The notes beneath the pieces are model-generated. The model was not told where the DNA came from, did no database searches, and saw only the letters and a program-made list of their open reading frames with translations. From contig CAJULV010000035.1 in NCBI GenBank assembly GCA_910587555.1, positions 1 through 42,578 on the forward strand: a DNA stretch of 42,578 nt, in the 5' to 3' direction. Origin of the DNA: an uncultured Acetatifactor sp. GTDB taxonomy: Bacteria > Bacillota > Clostridia > Lachnospirales > Lachnospiraceae. This document shows positions 8,939 through 16,486 of this stretch, piece after piece; the first letter of the stretch is position 1; the number at the start of each line of letters is the position of its first letter. A program made the position numbers and the translations under genes.

Positions 8939-9844
8939 ATGTCATTCTCAAGTGAAGTGAAAAATGAACTGGCGAAGCGGATGAGTCCCGCGAGGCATTG
9001 CCAGATTGCCGAGCTGGCGGCCATCATGAACCTGTGCGGGCAGTATGGCAGAGAGGAAAACGGCGGTTTTGCCATCGGATTTCAGACAGAAAATGAAGCT
9101 GTTGCCAGAAAAGGCTTTACATTATTGAAAAAAACATATAATATAGATACGGATATTGAGATAAAGGAAGCGGAAATCCGGGGGCTGCTGAACAAGCTGG
9201 GAGATCCGGACAGGCCTGTGAGTCCGCTTCTGATAAAAAGCGCCTGCTGTAAGCGGGCATTCTTAAGAGGGGCGTTTTTAAGCGTTGGATCCATGAGTGA
9301 CCCGGCAAAGGGCTATCATCTGGAATTTGACTGTGACAACGCGGAGAAAGCCCGGCAGCTGCAGGAATTGATCAGAGGCTTTGACATCGAGGCCAGAATT
9401 ATCCGCCGGAAAAAATACCATGTGGTGTATCTGAAGGAAGGCGCCGGAATTGTGGACTTGCTTAATGTCTGCGAGGCACCTGTATCACTGATGAATATGG
9501 AGAACCTCCGCATTATAAAAGAGATGCGCAATTCAGTGAACAGGCGTGTGAACTGTGAGACTGCCAATATTGCCAAGACCGTAAACGCTGCAGCCAGGCA
9601 GCTGGAGGATATTGAGTATATCCGGATACATTACGGTTTTCAGAATCTGCCGGATACACTGCGCGAAATGGCAGAGGTTCGCTTGGAATATCCGGATGTA
9701 CCGCTGAAGGAGCTGGGGGAATACTTCACTCCTGTGCTTGGAAAGTCCGGGGTAAACCATAGACTGCGCAAGCTGAGCGAGCTTGCGGGAAAATTAAGGC
9801 CGCAAATATATGATAGAACGGAAGGCAAGGAGGAAAGAAAATGA
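8939..9844 (+). CDS. whiA: DNA-binding protein WhiA
   Basis: WhiA has an N-terminal LAGLIDADG-homing-endonuclease-like fold and a C-terminal helix-turn-helix. It controls sporulation septation in actinomycetes and affects division and chromosome segregation in Bacillus. The 301-residue protein shows the family start FSSEVKNELAKR, the LRGAFLSVGSMSDP segment, EYIRIHYGFQNLPDTLREMAEVRLEYPD and the HTH-region motif SGVNHRLRKLSELA near the end. GAGGAGGG is placed just before the ATG. The stop overlaps the next start by 4 bases (ATGA), so translation of the Crh-like gene is probably coupled. Confidence 0.96.
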   Translation: MSFSSEVKNELAKRMSPARHCQIAELAAIMNLCGQYGREENGGFAIGFQTENEAVARKGFTLLKKTYNIDTDIEIKEAEIRGLLNKLGDPDRPVSPLLIKSACCKRAFLRGAFLSVGSMSDPAKGYHLEFDCDNAEKARQLQELIRGFDIEARIIRRKKYHVVYLKEGAGIVDLLNVCEAPVSLMNMENLRIIKEMRNSVNRRVNCETANIAKTVNAAARQLEDIEYIRIHYGFQNLPDTLREMAEVRLEYPDVPLKELGEYFTPVLGKSGVNHRLRKLSELAGKLRPQIYDRTEGKEERK

Positions 9845-10107
9845 AAAAGACAAATATCAGCATCAGCCTGGAAGATGAACAGATGGCCAGGCACATAGCC
9901 CTGGTGGTCCAGAAGGCCAGCAAGTATGAAAGTGCTGTTTATATCCAGTCCGGTGAAAGGAAGGTAAACGCCAAAAGTATCATGGGCATGATGACGCTGG
10001 GGCTGGACATCTGCGAAGAACTGGAAATATCGGTGGAAGGCTCTGACGAAGACGAGGCGATGGAGGGAATCAGCAGTTTTATAAAAGCGATTGCAGAGCA
10101 GGCGTAG
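9841..10107 (+). CDS. crh: Crh-like HPr paralogue (His15 replaced by Met, Ser46 kept)
   Basis: An 88-residue HPr-fold protein. The usual PTS site GLHARPA is replaced: residue 15, normally the phosphoryl-accepting His, is Met (QMARHIA), so it should not carry phosphate from Enzyme I to sugar permeases. The regulatory site is intact, with Ser at exactly position 46 in VNAKSIMGM. This is the pattern of Bacillus Crh (Gln15, Ser46), which is phosphorylated by HprK and acts as a CcpA co-regulator, and it occupies the same place directly after whiA as crh does in Bacillus subtilis. Orthology is inferred from position and residue pattern; a degenerate HPr of another role is possible. Confidence 0.85.
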   Translation: MKKTNISISLEDEQMARHIALVVQKASKYESAVYIQSGERKVNAKSIMGMMTLGLDICEELEISVEGSDEDEAMEGISSFIKAIAEQA

Positions 10108-10111
10108 AGTC

Positions 10112-11026
10112 ATGAGAAAGAAACTGTTTTTTGTATACAATCCGAAGGCAGGAAAAGCGCTTATCAAAAATAAGCTTGCGGATATTCTGGACATTTTCGC
10201 GCGGGCGGGGTATGAAACCACCGTGGCACCTACACAGAAGCACGGCGATGCCGCAGCGGCGGTAGCGCAGCGCCGGAGTGACTATGACCTTGTAGTGTGC
10301 AGTGGCGGCGACGGCACGTTGGACGAGGTTGTGACAGGAATGATTCAGAGCGGTTTCAATACGCCTATCGGATATATCCCGGCGGGCAGCACCAATGATT
10401 TCGGGGGGAGCCTGTCCCTGCCCAAGAATATGCTGCGTGCGGCGGAAGTGGCTGTGACGGGGAATAATTTCCCCTGTGATATCGGTTCCTTCGCCCATGA
10501 AGAGGCAAGCGATATATTCGTCTACATTGCCGCATTCGGGCTTTTTACGGATGTATCCTACGAGACGGCCCAGGATGTCAAGAATGTGCTGGGACATATG
10601 GCATATCTTCTGGAAGGAATGAAACGGCTGTCTTCCATCCGCTCTTTTCGTGTGAAAGCAAGCTGGGAGAACACGGAAGTGGAAGACGACTTTATTTTCG
10701 GGATGATTACCAATTCCACTTCTGTGGGAGGCTTTAAAAACATTACCGGGAAAAATGTGAAAATGGATGACGGCGTCTTTGAAGTGACCCTCATCAAAAA
10801 TCCAAAGAATCCGGTAGAACTGAATAATATTATGATGTCCCTGCTGAACCGGGACATGGATACCAACGCCATGTACTATTTCCGCACTGCGGAGCTGACG
10901 CTGGAATCCGGGGAACCCATGGCATGGACGCTGGATGGCGAAAACGGCGGCACCCATACAAAAGTAACGATTAAGAATGTATGCAAGGGAATTGACATCA
11001 GGGTAAAAAATCCGCCTTCCAAATAA
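10112..11026 (+). CDS. YegS/DgkB-type lipid kinase
   Basis: A diacylglycerol-kinase-catalytic-domain protein that probably phosphorylates a membrane lipid, such as diacylglycerol, at the inner face of the membrane. The 304-residue product has NPKAGK near the N-terminus, the nucleotide-binding VVCSGGDGTLDEVV motif, PAGSTNDFGGSL and a C-terminal DGENGG segment, in family order. No membrane segment or signal peptide is seen. The ATG at 10112 is 4 bases after the stop of the Crh-like gene, so they are co-transcribed; its Shine-Dalgarno is poor (GAGCAGG). The exact substrate cannot be read from sequence. Confidence 0.87.
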   Translation: MRKKLFFVYNPKAGKALIKNKLADILDIFARAGYETTVAPTQKHGDAAAAVAQRRSDYDLVVCSGGDGTLDEVVTGMIQSGFNTPIGYIPAGSTNDFGGSLSLPKNMLRAAEVAVTGNNFPCDIGSFAHEEASDIFVYIAAFGLFTDVSYETAQDVKNVLGHMAYLLEGMKRLSSIRSFRVKASWENTEVEDDFIFGMITNSTSVGGFKNITGKNVKMDDGVFEVTLIKNPKNPVELNNIMMSLLNRDMDTNAMYYFRTAELTLESGEPMAWTLDGENGGTHTKVTIKNVCKGIDIRVKNPPSK

Positions 11027-11145
11027 ATGACCGCAGATGTCGGGGCGGTCGGAAAGTAAAAACGATACAAAGCGGCGTGATGCCGTCTGCCCGGAGGCGG
11101 GCGGCAGGATTCCGCTGAAATATAAAAAATGGAGGTATGAATATC

Positions 11146-12009
11146 ATGCTAGTTTCAGCAACAGAAATGCTTAAAAAAGCAAAGGCAGGTCATTATGCGG
11201 TAGGCCAGTTCAACATCAACAACCTGGAGTGGACAAAGTCCGTCCTGCTGACCGCCAAAGAATGCAAGTCTCCCGTTATCCTGGGCGTATCCGAAGGCGC
11301 GGGCAAGTACATGGGCGGCTATCACGCAGTAGTGGGTATGGTGAACGGCCTGCTGAAAGATCTGGATATCGATGTGCCTGTAGCGCTGCACCTGGACCAT
11401 GGCTCCTATGAGCACTGCTACAAATGTATCGAGGCCGGATTCTCATCCGTTATGTTCGACGGTTCCCATTATCCCATCGATGAGAACGTGGCAAAGACCA
11501 CCGAGCTGGTTGCGGCAGCACACGGCAAGGGAATTTCCATCGAGGCAGAGGTAGGTTCCATCGGTGGAGAAGAAGACGGAGTTGTAGGCATGGGTGAGTG
11601 CGCGGATCCCAATGAGTGCAAGGCGATTGCAGACCTGGGTGTTGACTTCCTGGCGGCAGGTATCGGCAATATCCACGGCAAATACCCTGAGAACTGGAAG
11701 GGACTGAGCTTCGAGACACTGGATGCCGTACAGCAGCTCACTGGCGACATGCCGCTGGTGCTTCACGGCGGCACAGGCATTCCTGCCGACATGATCAAGA
11801 AGGCAATCAGCCTCGGCGTTGCCAAGATCAACGTAAATACCGAGTGCCAGCTGGCATTTGCAGCCGCTACCCGCAAGTATGTGGAAGAGGGCAAGGATCT
11901 TCAGGGCAAGGGCTTCGACCCCCGCAAGCTTCTGGCTCCCGGCGCACAGGCGATCAAGGATACCGTGAAGGAGAAGATGGAATTGTTCGGTTCCGTAGGA
12001 AAGGCGTAA
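11146..12009 (+). CDS. fba: Class II fructose-1,6-bisphosphate aldolase
   Basis: The zinc-dependent aldolase of glycolysis and gluconeogenesis, cleaving fructose 1,6-bisphosphate to two triose phosphates in the cytoplasm. The 287-residue product has the class II landmarks: GQFNINNLEW, the catalytic Asp and zinc His in LHLDHGS, SVMFDGSHYPIDENV, EAEVGSIGG, zinc His in GNIHGKY and LHGGTGIP, and NVNTECQLAF. A perfect GGAGG lies 10 bases before the ATG at 11146; the ATG at 11137 directly abuts it and is unlikely to be used. It closes the carbon-metabolism cluster. Confidence 0.96.
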   Translation: MLVSATEMLKKAKAGHYAVGQFNINNLEWTKSVLLTAKECKSPVILGVSEGAGKYMGGYHAVVGMVNGLLKDLDIDVPVALHLDHGSYEHCYKCIEAGFSSVMFDGSHYPIDENVAKTTELVAAAHGKGISIEAEVGSIGGEEDGVVGMGECADPNECKAIADLGVDFLAAGIGNIHGKYPENWKGLSFETLDAVQQLTGDMPLVLHGGTGIPADMIKKAISLGVAKINVNTECQLAFAAATRKYVEEGKDLQGKGFDPRKLLAPGAQAIKDTVKEKMELFGSVGKA

Positions 12010-12094
12010 GCCGTCGGGCCGTGAAATCAGGAAGCTGCGGCGGCAGTTCATATATTGTTAACAAATCATTCAATCAATATTTGGATTCTTATCA

Positions 12095-12122
12095 TTGTTT
12101 AGACATTTCTTGCGGGTATACT
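12095..12122 (+). promoter_or_regulatory. Promoter of small-RNA candidate 1
   Basis: TTGTTT (12095-12100), 16 bases, TATACT (12117-12122). Upstream lie the palindrome TTGTTAACAA (12055-12064) and ATCATTCAA, both conserved in the second copy, which suggests a shared regulator. Confidence 0.6.
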
Positions 12123-12128
12123 GAATTC

Positions 12129-12233
12129 ATAAGCAAGAGATACAGAGCAGACAGATAAGCAAGCCACAGTTACTGAATAACTTTTTCATAATTATAGCCA
12201 GGAAGCCTCAGGTTTCCTGGCATCCTCCTTTTT
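12129..12233 (+). ncRNA. Candidate small RNA 1 with CCUCC tail
   Basis: Predicted from promoter position to the T run: about 105 nt. It contains AATAACTTTTTCATAAT, shared with the other copy, then an 11-bp hairpin (12197-12207 with 12211-12221, one G-U pair, loop of 3) and ATCCTCCTTTTT. The bases between stem and T run, AUCCUCC, are complementary to Shine-Dalgarno sequences (GGAGGAU). Gram-positive regulatory RNAs often use C-rich unpaired stretches to block ribosome binding sites, so a translation-repressing RNA is the working inference. It follows fba by about 120 bases; it could instead be part of the fba 3' region, but it has its own promoter. Confidence 0.6.
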
Positions 12234-12246
12234 AACCGCTGTTTTT

Positions 12247-12305
12247 ACACCGCTGTCCGATCGTTTTCCGACTGTAGGAAGAAGGTCAGAGGGCGGTGTT
12301 TTTTG
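12247..12305 (+). terminator. Long-loop hairpin with T run
   Basis: ACACCGC (12247-12253) pairs with GCGGTGT (12293-12299), followed directly by TTTTTTG. The 39-base loop makes it a weaker candidate; it could be a backup terminator for RNA 1 or fba. Confidence 0.35.
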
Positions 12306-12367
12306 TTGGGGAAGAGTGAGGATTTAACTCGGATGTGACACGGGAGCCATTTATCAAAAAAAGCCCT

Positions 12368-12475
12368 GAAAAGGGAGGATGCCAGGAAACTTACGTTCCC
12401 TGGCATTATTATGAAAAAGTTATTTAGTAAACTGTAACTATGGCTGGCACTCTTTTGTATGTCTGCTTGGTTGAT
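12368..12475 (-). ncRNA. Candidate small RNA 2 with CCUCC tail, convergent copy
   Basis: Reverse-strand homologue of candidate 1, about 108 nt. It shares AATAACTTTTTCATAAT and ends in a 12-bp hairpin (12395-12406 with 12379-12390, one G-U pair) capped by a GTAA tetraloop, then CATCCTCCCTTTT. A further small CCCT/AGGG hairpin with seven Ts follows (12356-12375) and may be the true terminator. Differences outside the conserved blocks are frequent, while promoter boxes and the hairpin pairing are kept, as expected for selection on RNA. Confidence 0.6.
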
Positions 12476-12481
12476 AGTTAT

Positions 12482-12509
12482 AGTATAGGCGAAAGAAATG
12501 TATAAACAA
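12482..12509 (-). promoter_or_regulatory. Promoter of small-RNA candidate 2
   Basis: On the minus strand: TTGTTT (12504-12509), 16 bases, TATACT (12482-12487), identical boxes and spacing to copy 1. Two direct copies of AAATCATTCAA 19 bases apart, and TTTGTTAACAAA, lie just upstream. Confidence 0.6.
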
Positions 12510-12566
12510 TGTTGAATGATTTAAAAATAATTGAATGATTTGTTAACAAAATATGAATGTCGGATT

Positions 12567-13103
12567 TCAGATCTGCGTATTGCATTTCTCCGGTTCCGGA
12601 TACGTTACCCCGAAGGTTTCCACAGTGACGCTCTCCATCACCTGGTTTTCATAAGGCCTGTCGGAAAAGCTTTCGGTAGAAGTCTCGGCGATGCGGTTTA
12701 CCACATCCATTCCCTCGATTACCTTGCCGAAAGCGGCATACTGGCCGTCAAGGTGAGGGGCAGCCTTATGCATGATGAAAAACTGTGAGCCGGCGGAATC
12801 AGGATGCATGGATCTGGCCATGGAAAGTACGCCTGCCGTATGCTTTAAGTTGTTGGCCACGCCGTTCTTGCTGAATTCCCCCTTGATGTTGTAACCGGGG
12901 CCGCCCATGCCGGTACCGTCGGGGCAGCCGCCCTGTATCATAAAGCCTTTGATAACCCTGTGAAAAATCAGGCCGTCATAGAATTTATGCTGGATGAGGC
13001 TGATAAAATTATTCACGGACACGGGTGCGATTTCGGGATACAGTTCAAGTTTTATCGCATCTCCGTTCTGCATGGTGATGGTAACAATGGGATTTTTTTC
13101 CAT
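12567..13103 (-). CDS. Cyclophilin-type peptidyl-prolyl cis-trans isomerase
   Basis: Catalyses proline isomerisation during protein folding. The 178-residue protein is a single cyclophilin domain without signal peptide, so cytoplasmic. Active-site and binding segments are present: GLIFHRVIKGFMIQGG (catalytic Arg in FHR), GVLSMAR, GSQFFIM and the HLDGQYAAFGKV segment. GAAAGGAC lies upstream of the start. It is the only gene on this strand between fba and the GNAT gene; its 3' end runs toward small-RNA candidate 2, which reads in the same direction. Confidence 0.95.
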   Translation of the reverse strand: MEKNPIVTITMQNGDAIKLELYPEIAPVSVNNFISLIQHKFYDGLIFHRVIKGFMIQGGCPDGTGMGGPGYNIKGEFSKNGVANNLKHTAGVLSMARSMHPDSAGSQFFIMHKAAPHLDGQYAAFGKVIEGMDVVNRIAETSTESFSDRPYENQVMESVTVETFGVTYPEPEKCNTQI

Positions 13104-13211
13104 AGTCGATGTCCTTTCTGATGAAAATTATGATATAATGTTTTTATTATGGTACAATGTTAATGATTATACCGTAAAAAGCAGATATCGTAAAGAGGAA
13201 AGTGGGAAAAG

Positions 13212-13973
13212 TTGATATATTTAAAAGAGATAAAGGTAGACATAAAAAAGAGGGATGGCATCCTGTATGTGACGGACAATGCAGAGACCGCACAGGCGCT
13301 GCAGCGTGAGGGAAAGGCAGTGCTGATCTATCTCCACAGGGGCAATGCCGGGCAGGATTTCTCCCGTTTCCTGTTTGCGGTAGAGGATCCCGAGGAGCTG
13401 GAGCCGGCGTATGCGGAACGGGTATACCGCCGCCTGCAGGGGCTTCCCTGGAATATCCTGGAGACGCCCAGATGCCTGATCCGGGAGACCACCACGGCGG
13501 ATGTAGAGGATTTTTACCGCATTTACAGCCATCCGGCAATCACAAAATATATGGAAGGCCTGTATCCGGAAGTGGAACAGGAAAAACAGTACGTCCGTGA
13601 ATACATTGAAAAGGTCTATACCTTTTACGGTTTCGGCGTCTGGACGGTGGTGGAGAAAGAAAGCGGCGCCGTTATAGGACGGGCGGGGCTGTCGTACCGG
13701 GAAGGCTTTGAAGACCCCGAACTGGGCTTTATTATTGGTGTGCCATGGCAGAGGAGGGGCTATGCCTGGGAGGTTTGCCGGGCGATTCTGGGCTATGCGG
13801 CTGCGGTGCTGGAATTTACGAAGGTGCAGGCGCTGGTGGAGACAGAAAATACCGCTTCTCTGAAACTGTGTGAGAAGCTGGGGTTTTACCGGGATTCCAG
13901 GGTGGTCCTGAACGGAAAAAAATATGATCTGCTGTTTGCCGCAGGGCTTTCCCCCAACCGCCCTTTCCCGTAA
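13212..13973 (+). CDS. GNAT acetyltransferase with N-terminal extension
   Basis: A 253-residue protein with a RimJ-like GNAT domain from about residue 85: LIRETTTADVEDFYRIYSHP, VIGRAGLSYRE, ELGFIIGVPWQRRGYAWEV (acetyl-CoA loop, Q/RxxGxG-like QRRGYA) and ENTASLKLCEKLGFYRD. It should transfer an acetyl group to an amine; the acceptor is unknown. The first 85 residues are not part of the GNAT fold; DGILYVTDNAETAQALQREGKAVLIYLHRGN suggests a small alpha/beta domain. The start is TTG with GAGGAAAG 9 bases upstream; no later Met is available before the domain. Confidence 0.82.
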   Translation: MIYLKEIKVDIKKRDGILYVTDNAETAQALQREGKAVLIYLHRGNAGQDFSRFLFAVEDPEELEPAYAERVYRRLQGLPWNILETPRCLIRETTTADVEDFYRIYSHPAITKYMEGLYPEVEQEKQYVREYIEKVYTFYGFGVWTVVEKESGAVIGRAGLSYREGFEDPELGFIIGVPWQRRGYAWEVCRAILGYAAAVLEFTKVQALVETENTASLKLCEKLGFYRDSRVVLNGKKYDLLFAAGLSPNRPFP

Positions 13974-14018
13974 TTCGGTGCATGCCGGGAAAGCCTTACC
14001 TGTTGCGTGATACCAAAA

Positions 14019-14091
14019 GGACTGCCGTGCCAAGCCTTTGGGATGCCGGATATTTCCATATCCAGCATCCGCCTGCTTAACACGGCAGTCC
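14019..14091 (-). terminator. Branched hairpin terminator of hflC
   Basis: An 11-bp perfect stem (GGACTGCCGTG with CACGGCAGTCC) encloses a second hairpin (GGATGC-GGATAT with ATATCC-GCATCC, TTCC loop on the plus strand). On the minus strand it follows the hflC stop and is followed by TTTTGG. It may also end the plus-strand GNAT transcript, though no T run follows on that side. Confidence 0.65.
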
Positions 14092-14103
14092 GCAGACAGG
14101 TCC

Positions 14104-14976
14104 TTATTCCGCTCCGTAGAAAATCTGAGCAATGGGCGAATCCGGAGAGAGGATAACCGTTTTCCGGGTTCCCTTCATGGAGGCCTTCAGTGCGTCCAGG
14201 CTTCTGACGAAGGAGTAAAATTCCTGCTTGGAAGGGTCATTGTAGGCTTCGGAGAGGATTCTCATGTATTCGGCCTCGCCTTCCGCAATGAGGATGGCGG
14301 CTTCCTTGTCCGCTTCGGAGAGCAGAACGGTCACTTCCTTGTCGGTGGTATTCCGGATAATCTGGGCCTCGGAACTGCCTTCCGCCGTATAGGTGGCGGC
14401 GATATTGTCACGTTCCGAGATCATACGCTCATATACGGCAGCCTTATTGTCGCCGGGCAGATCCAGCTTCTTGGTTTCGAAGGACAGCAGTGTAATTCCG
14501 TAGTGGTCCAGGGAACTGCCGATGTTGGCGATGATGGCGGCGGACAGCTGGCCTTCGCGCCCGGAGATAACATCGTCCTGGGAGGTGCTGCTGATAACGT
14601 TTTTCGTAGAGTTATATACTATGGCATCCAGGTGTCCCTCCGCGTTGGCGATGGAAGAGTTCAGGGTCTGTGCGAACTTCAGGGGATCCGTAATCTGCCA
14701 CAGAATGTAGCTGTCACAGATCATGGTTTTCTTGTCGCTGGTGATGACATCTGAGGAAGGCAGGTCATAGAGCAGCACCTGCTTGGGCAGTTTATCCACA
14801 CTCTGGATAAAGGGAATCTTAAAACTGATGCCTGCCTGTGCCACTACGCGGTTGACTTTTCCGAACTGGCGGACCAGGCTGTACTCGTTTTCCTGGGTGA
14901 TGACCAGGCTGGATGCGCCGGCAACCAGGGCTGCGAATAGCAGAATAAGAAGGGCGGCTTTTTTAGCGGTTTTCAT
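14104..14976 (-). CDS. hflC: Membrane protease modulator HflC
   Basis: A band-7/SPFH protein. In enterobacteria HflC forms with HflK a large membrane cage around FtsH and limits which membrane proteins it degrades. The 290-residue product has one N-terminal transmembrane segment (about residues 7-26), then the SPFH domain (ENEYSLVRQFGKV ... GISFKIPFIQSVDKLP) and an Ala/Glu-rich helical part (EADKEAAILIAEGEAEYMRI). A perfect AAGGAGG stands 8 bases before the start. It follows hflK on the same strand by 115 bases. ftsH, the expected partner, is encoded 13 kb away at the window start. Confidence 0.92.
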   Translation of the reverse strand: MKTAKKAALLILLFAALVAGASSLVITQENEYSLVRQFGKVNRVVAQAGISFKIPFIQSVDKLPKQVLLYDLPSSDVITSDKKTMICDSYILWQITDPLKFAQTLNSSIANAEGHLDAIVYNSTKNVISSTSQDDVISGREGQLSAAIIANIGSSLDHYGITLLSFETKKLDLPGDNKAAVYERMISERDNIAATYTAEGSSEAQIIRNTTDKEVTVLLSEADKEAAILIAEGEAEYMRILSEAYNDPSKQEFYSFVRSLDALKASMKGTRKTVILSPDSPIAQIFYGAE

Positions 14977-15091
14977 ATTGATAACCTCCTTGTATGATTT
15001 GTCCCTGCAGTACGAACCCCTTTTCCGGGGCTTTCGTTTTGGGATTTTATATCGTCAAGATACACTTCTGGCATATATCGGACCCGGCGCC

Positions 15092-16174
15092 TTATTCCTG
15101 GGGCAGGGTGCTGTCCTCTGCCGTGCCGGCACCGTTATTTTCCGCGGTTCCGTTTCCGGAGGTGCTGCTTTCCACGGTGTTATCCTCTTCGGTTCCGGTG
15201 AAGGATTCAATGGGATAGATGGTCTGCATGCTGCCGCTGGGGCTTTCGATGATGACCTTCAGGTCAGGCAATACATCCTCCATGGTTTCGTAGAACATTC
15301 GCTGTTTTGTAATCACAGGATTCTTAATGTATTCGGCATACATGGAATTGAAACGCGCTACCTGCGCGGTGGCTTCGTTGATACGCTCTGTCTTTTGGGC
15401 CTCGGCGTCCTTTATAATGCCGTCTGCCCGGGCCTGGGCGGAGGGAAGCTGCTCATTGCGGTATTTATTGGCATTGTTTAAAGACGTTTCCTTGCGCTGC
15501 TTTGCCGTCTCCACTGCCTTGAAGGCTTCCATTACCTGCTGGGTGGGCGGTTCGGAGTCCTGGATGGTGATGTTTACCAGCTGGATGCCGATATCCTGTT
15601 CTTCCAGACGCTTCAGAATCATCTCGCGGATGGAGGCCTGGATTTCATTTTTGCCTGTGGTCAGCACGTCATCCACGGGATAGCTGCCGATGACGGTACG
15701 GATACAGCTCTGACTGATATTTTTCAGGATGTTCAGCGGGTCCCTGGAAGCGAAGATGGCCTTTACCGGGTCGCTGTAGCGGTATTCCACATAGAAGTCC
15801 ACATCGATGAAATTAAAGTCCGAGGTAATCATAAGGGATTCGTCTTCGTTGACTTCATTGTCTTCCGCGGCATAGCCGATTGCAAAGCCCTGAATCGTGG
15901 TATTTACCTTTCTCACCTGTTGAATAAAGGGGATCTTGAAGTGCAGGCCCGGTTCCGTGACAGCCTGCGCCCTCCCCAGCGTAATCAGCACGGCCTGTTC
16001 CTGCTCCTTGATTTCATAGGCGGAATTCAGTGCCAGGAAAGCGATGATAACTGCCAGTACTGCAAGAAGGGCTATTTTTCTGCCTGTGGTTTTTTGCCTT
16101 GGCGTTTTACTGCCGTCGCCTCCGTTCACGGTCTCAAAGCCGTTTTTAAAGTTGCGGAAAGTTCCATTTTTCAT
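15092..16174 (-). CDS. hflK: Membrane protease modulator HflK
   Basis: Partner of HflC. The 360-residue product has a basic N-terminus, a transmembrane segment (KIALLAVLAVIIAFLALNSA), the SPFH domain (EQEQAVLITLGRAQAVTEPGLHFKIPF type motif) and the HflK-specific helical stretch (QDSEPPTQQVMEAFKAVETAKQRKETSLNNANKY). The C-terminus is an E/N/S/T-rich tail. The ATG at 16174 has AGGAGG 7 bases upstream, so the longer in-frame extension to 16342 is rejected. First gene of the hflK-hflC operon. Confidence 0.93.
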   Translation of the reverse strand: MKNGTFRNFKNGFETVNGGDGSKTPRQKTTGRKIALLAVLAVIIAFLALNSAYEIKEQEQAVLITLGRAQAVTEPGLHFKIPFIQQVRKVNTTIQGFAIGYAAEDNEVNEDESLMITSDFNFIDVDFYVEYRYSDPVKAIFASRDPLNILKNISQSCIRTVIGSYPVDDVLTTGKNEIQASIREMILKRLEEQDIGIQLVNITIQDSEPPTQQVMEAFKAVETAKQRKETSLNNANKYRNEQLPSAQARADGIIKDAEAQKTERINEATAQVARFNSMYAEYIKNPVITKQRMFYETMEDVLPDLKVIIESPSGSMQTIYPIESFTGTEEDNTVESSTSGNGTAENNGAGTAEDSTLPQE

Positions 16175-16303
16175 ATGCGTTCCTCCTGGTTTTCGGTTTC
16201 GCATGAGCCTGCCCGGTGCCGGGATTCCGGACACCGGGAGGGCGGATGCCGGTTCTGCGGTTTCGCTCCGGTCCGCCCGGGCTATATTTTTGGTGTTGTG
16301 AAT

Positions 16304-16332
16304 ATCATACTTTAACTGCCGGGAAAATGCAA
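16304..16332 (-). promoter_or_regulatory. Promoter of hflKC
   Basis: Minus strand TTGCAT (16327-16332), 17 bases, TATGAT (16304-16309), leaving a leader of roughly 120 bases before hflK. It is back to back with the DUF4358 promoter. Confidence 0.5.
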
Positions 16333-16451
16333 CGACAATCATTGCACAATACGGTAGTATAACGTGCGTGGGGATTCGACAGCCAGGGAATCCGGTGACG
16401 GACTCCGGCCCACATTTTGGCGCGTTTTTGGCAATCCGGCGATAAAAACAA

Positions 16452-16480
16452 TTGATTTGCGGATGCCTGTGTGATATACT
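16452..16480 (+). promoter_or_regulatory. Promoter of the DUF4358-MBOAT genes
   Basis: TTGATT (16452-16457), 17 bases, TATACT (16475-16480). Predicted start of transcription near 16487, giving a leader of about 110 bases. Confidence 0.6.
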
Positions 16481-16486
16481 TTTTAC

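Larger units (their letters stand above)
12048..12561. repeat. Long imperfect inverted repeat, two small-RNA-like arms
   Basis: The 557-base region between fba and the cyclophilin gene has no credible protein gene. Its left part (from about 12048 to 12233) and the reverse complement of its right part (from about 12561 to 12368) are recognisably the same sequence. Shared blocks in order are TTGTTAACAAATCATTCAA, the -35 and -10 boxes TTGTTT and TATACT with 16 bases between them, AATAACTTTTTCATAAT, and a CCAGG...CCTGG hairpin followed by CATCCTCC. About 134 bases separate the arms. Because promoter and hairpin are the conserved parts, the arms are read as paralogous RNA genes rather than transposon ends. 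Confidence 0.85.

Noticed and set aside
12048..12561. Inverted repeat as a miniature transposon or CRISPR remnant
   Set aside because: Conserved parts are promoter boxes and hairpins, not ends; no target duplication is visible and no regularly spaced repeats exist.
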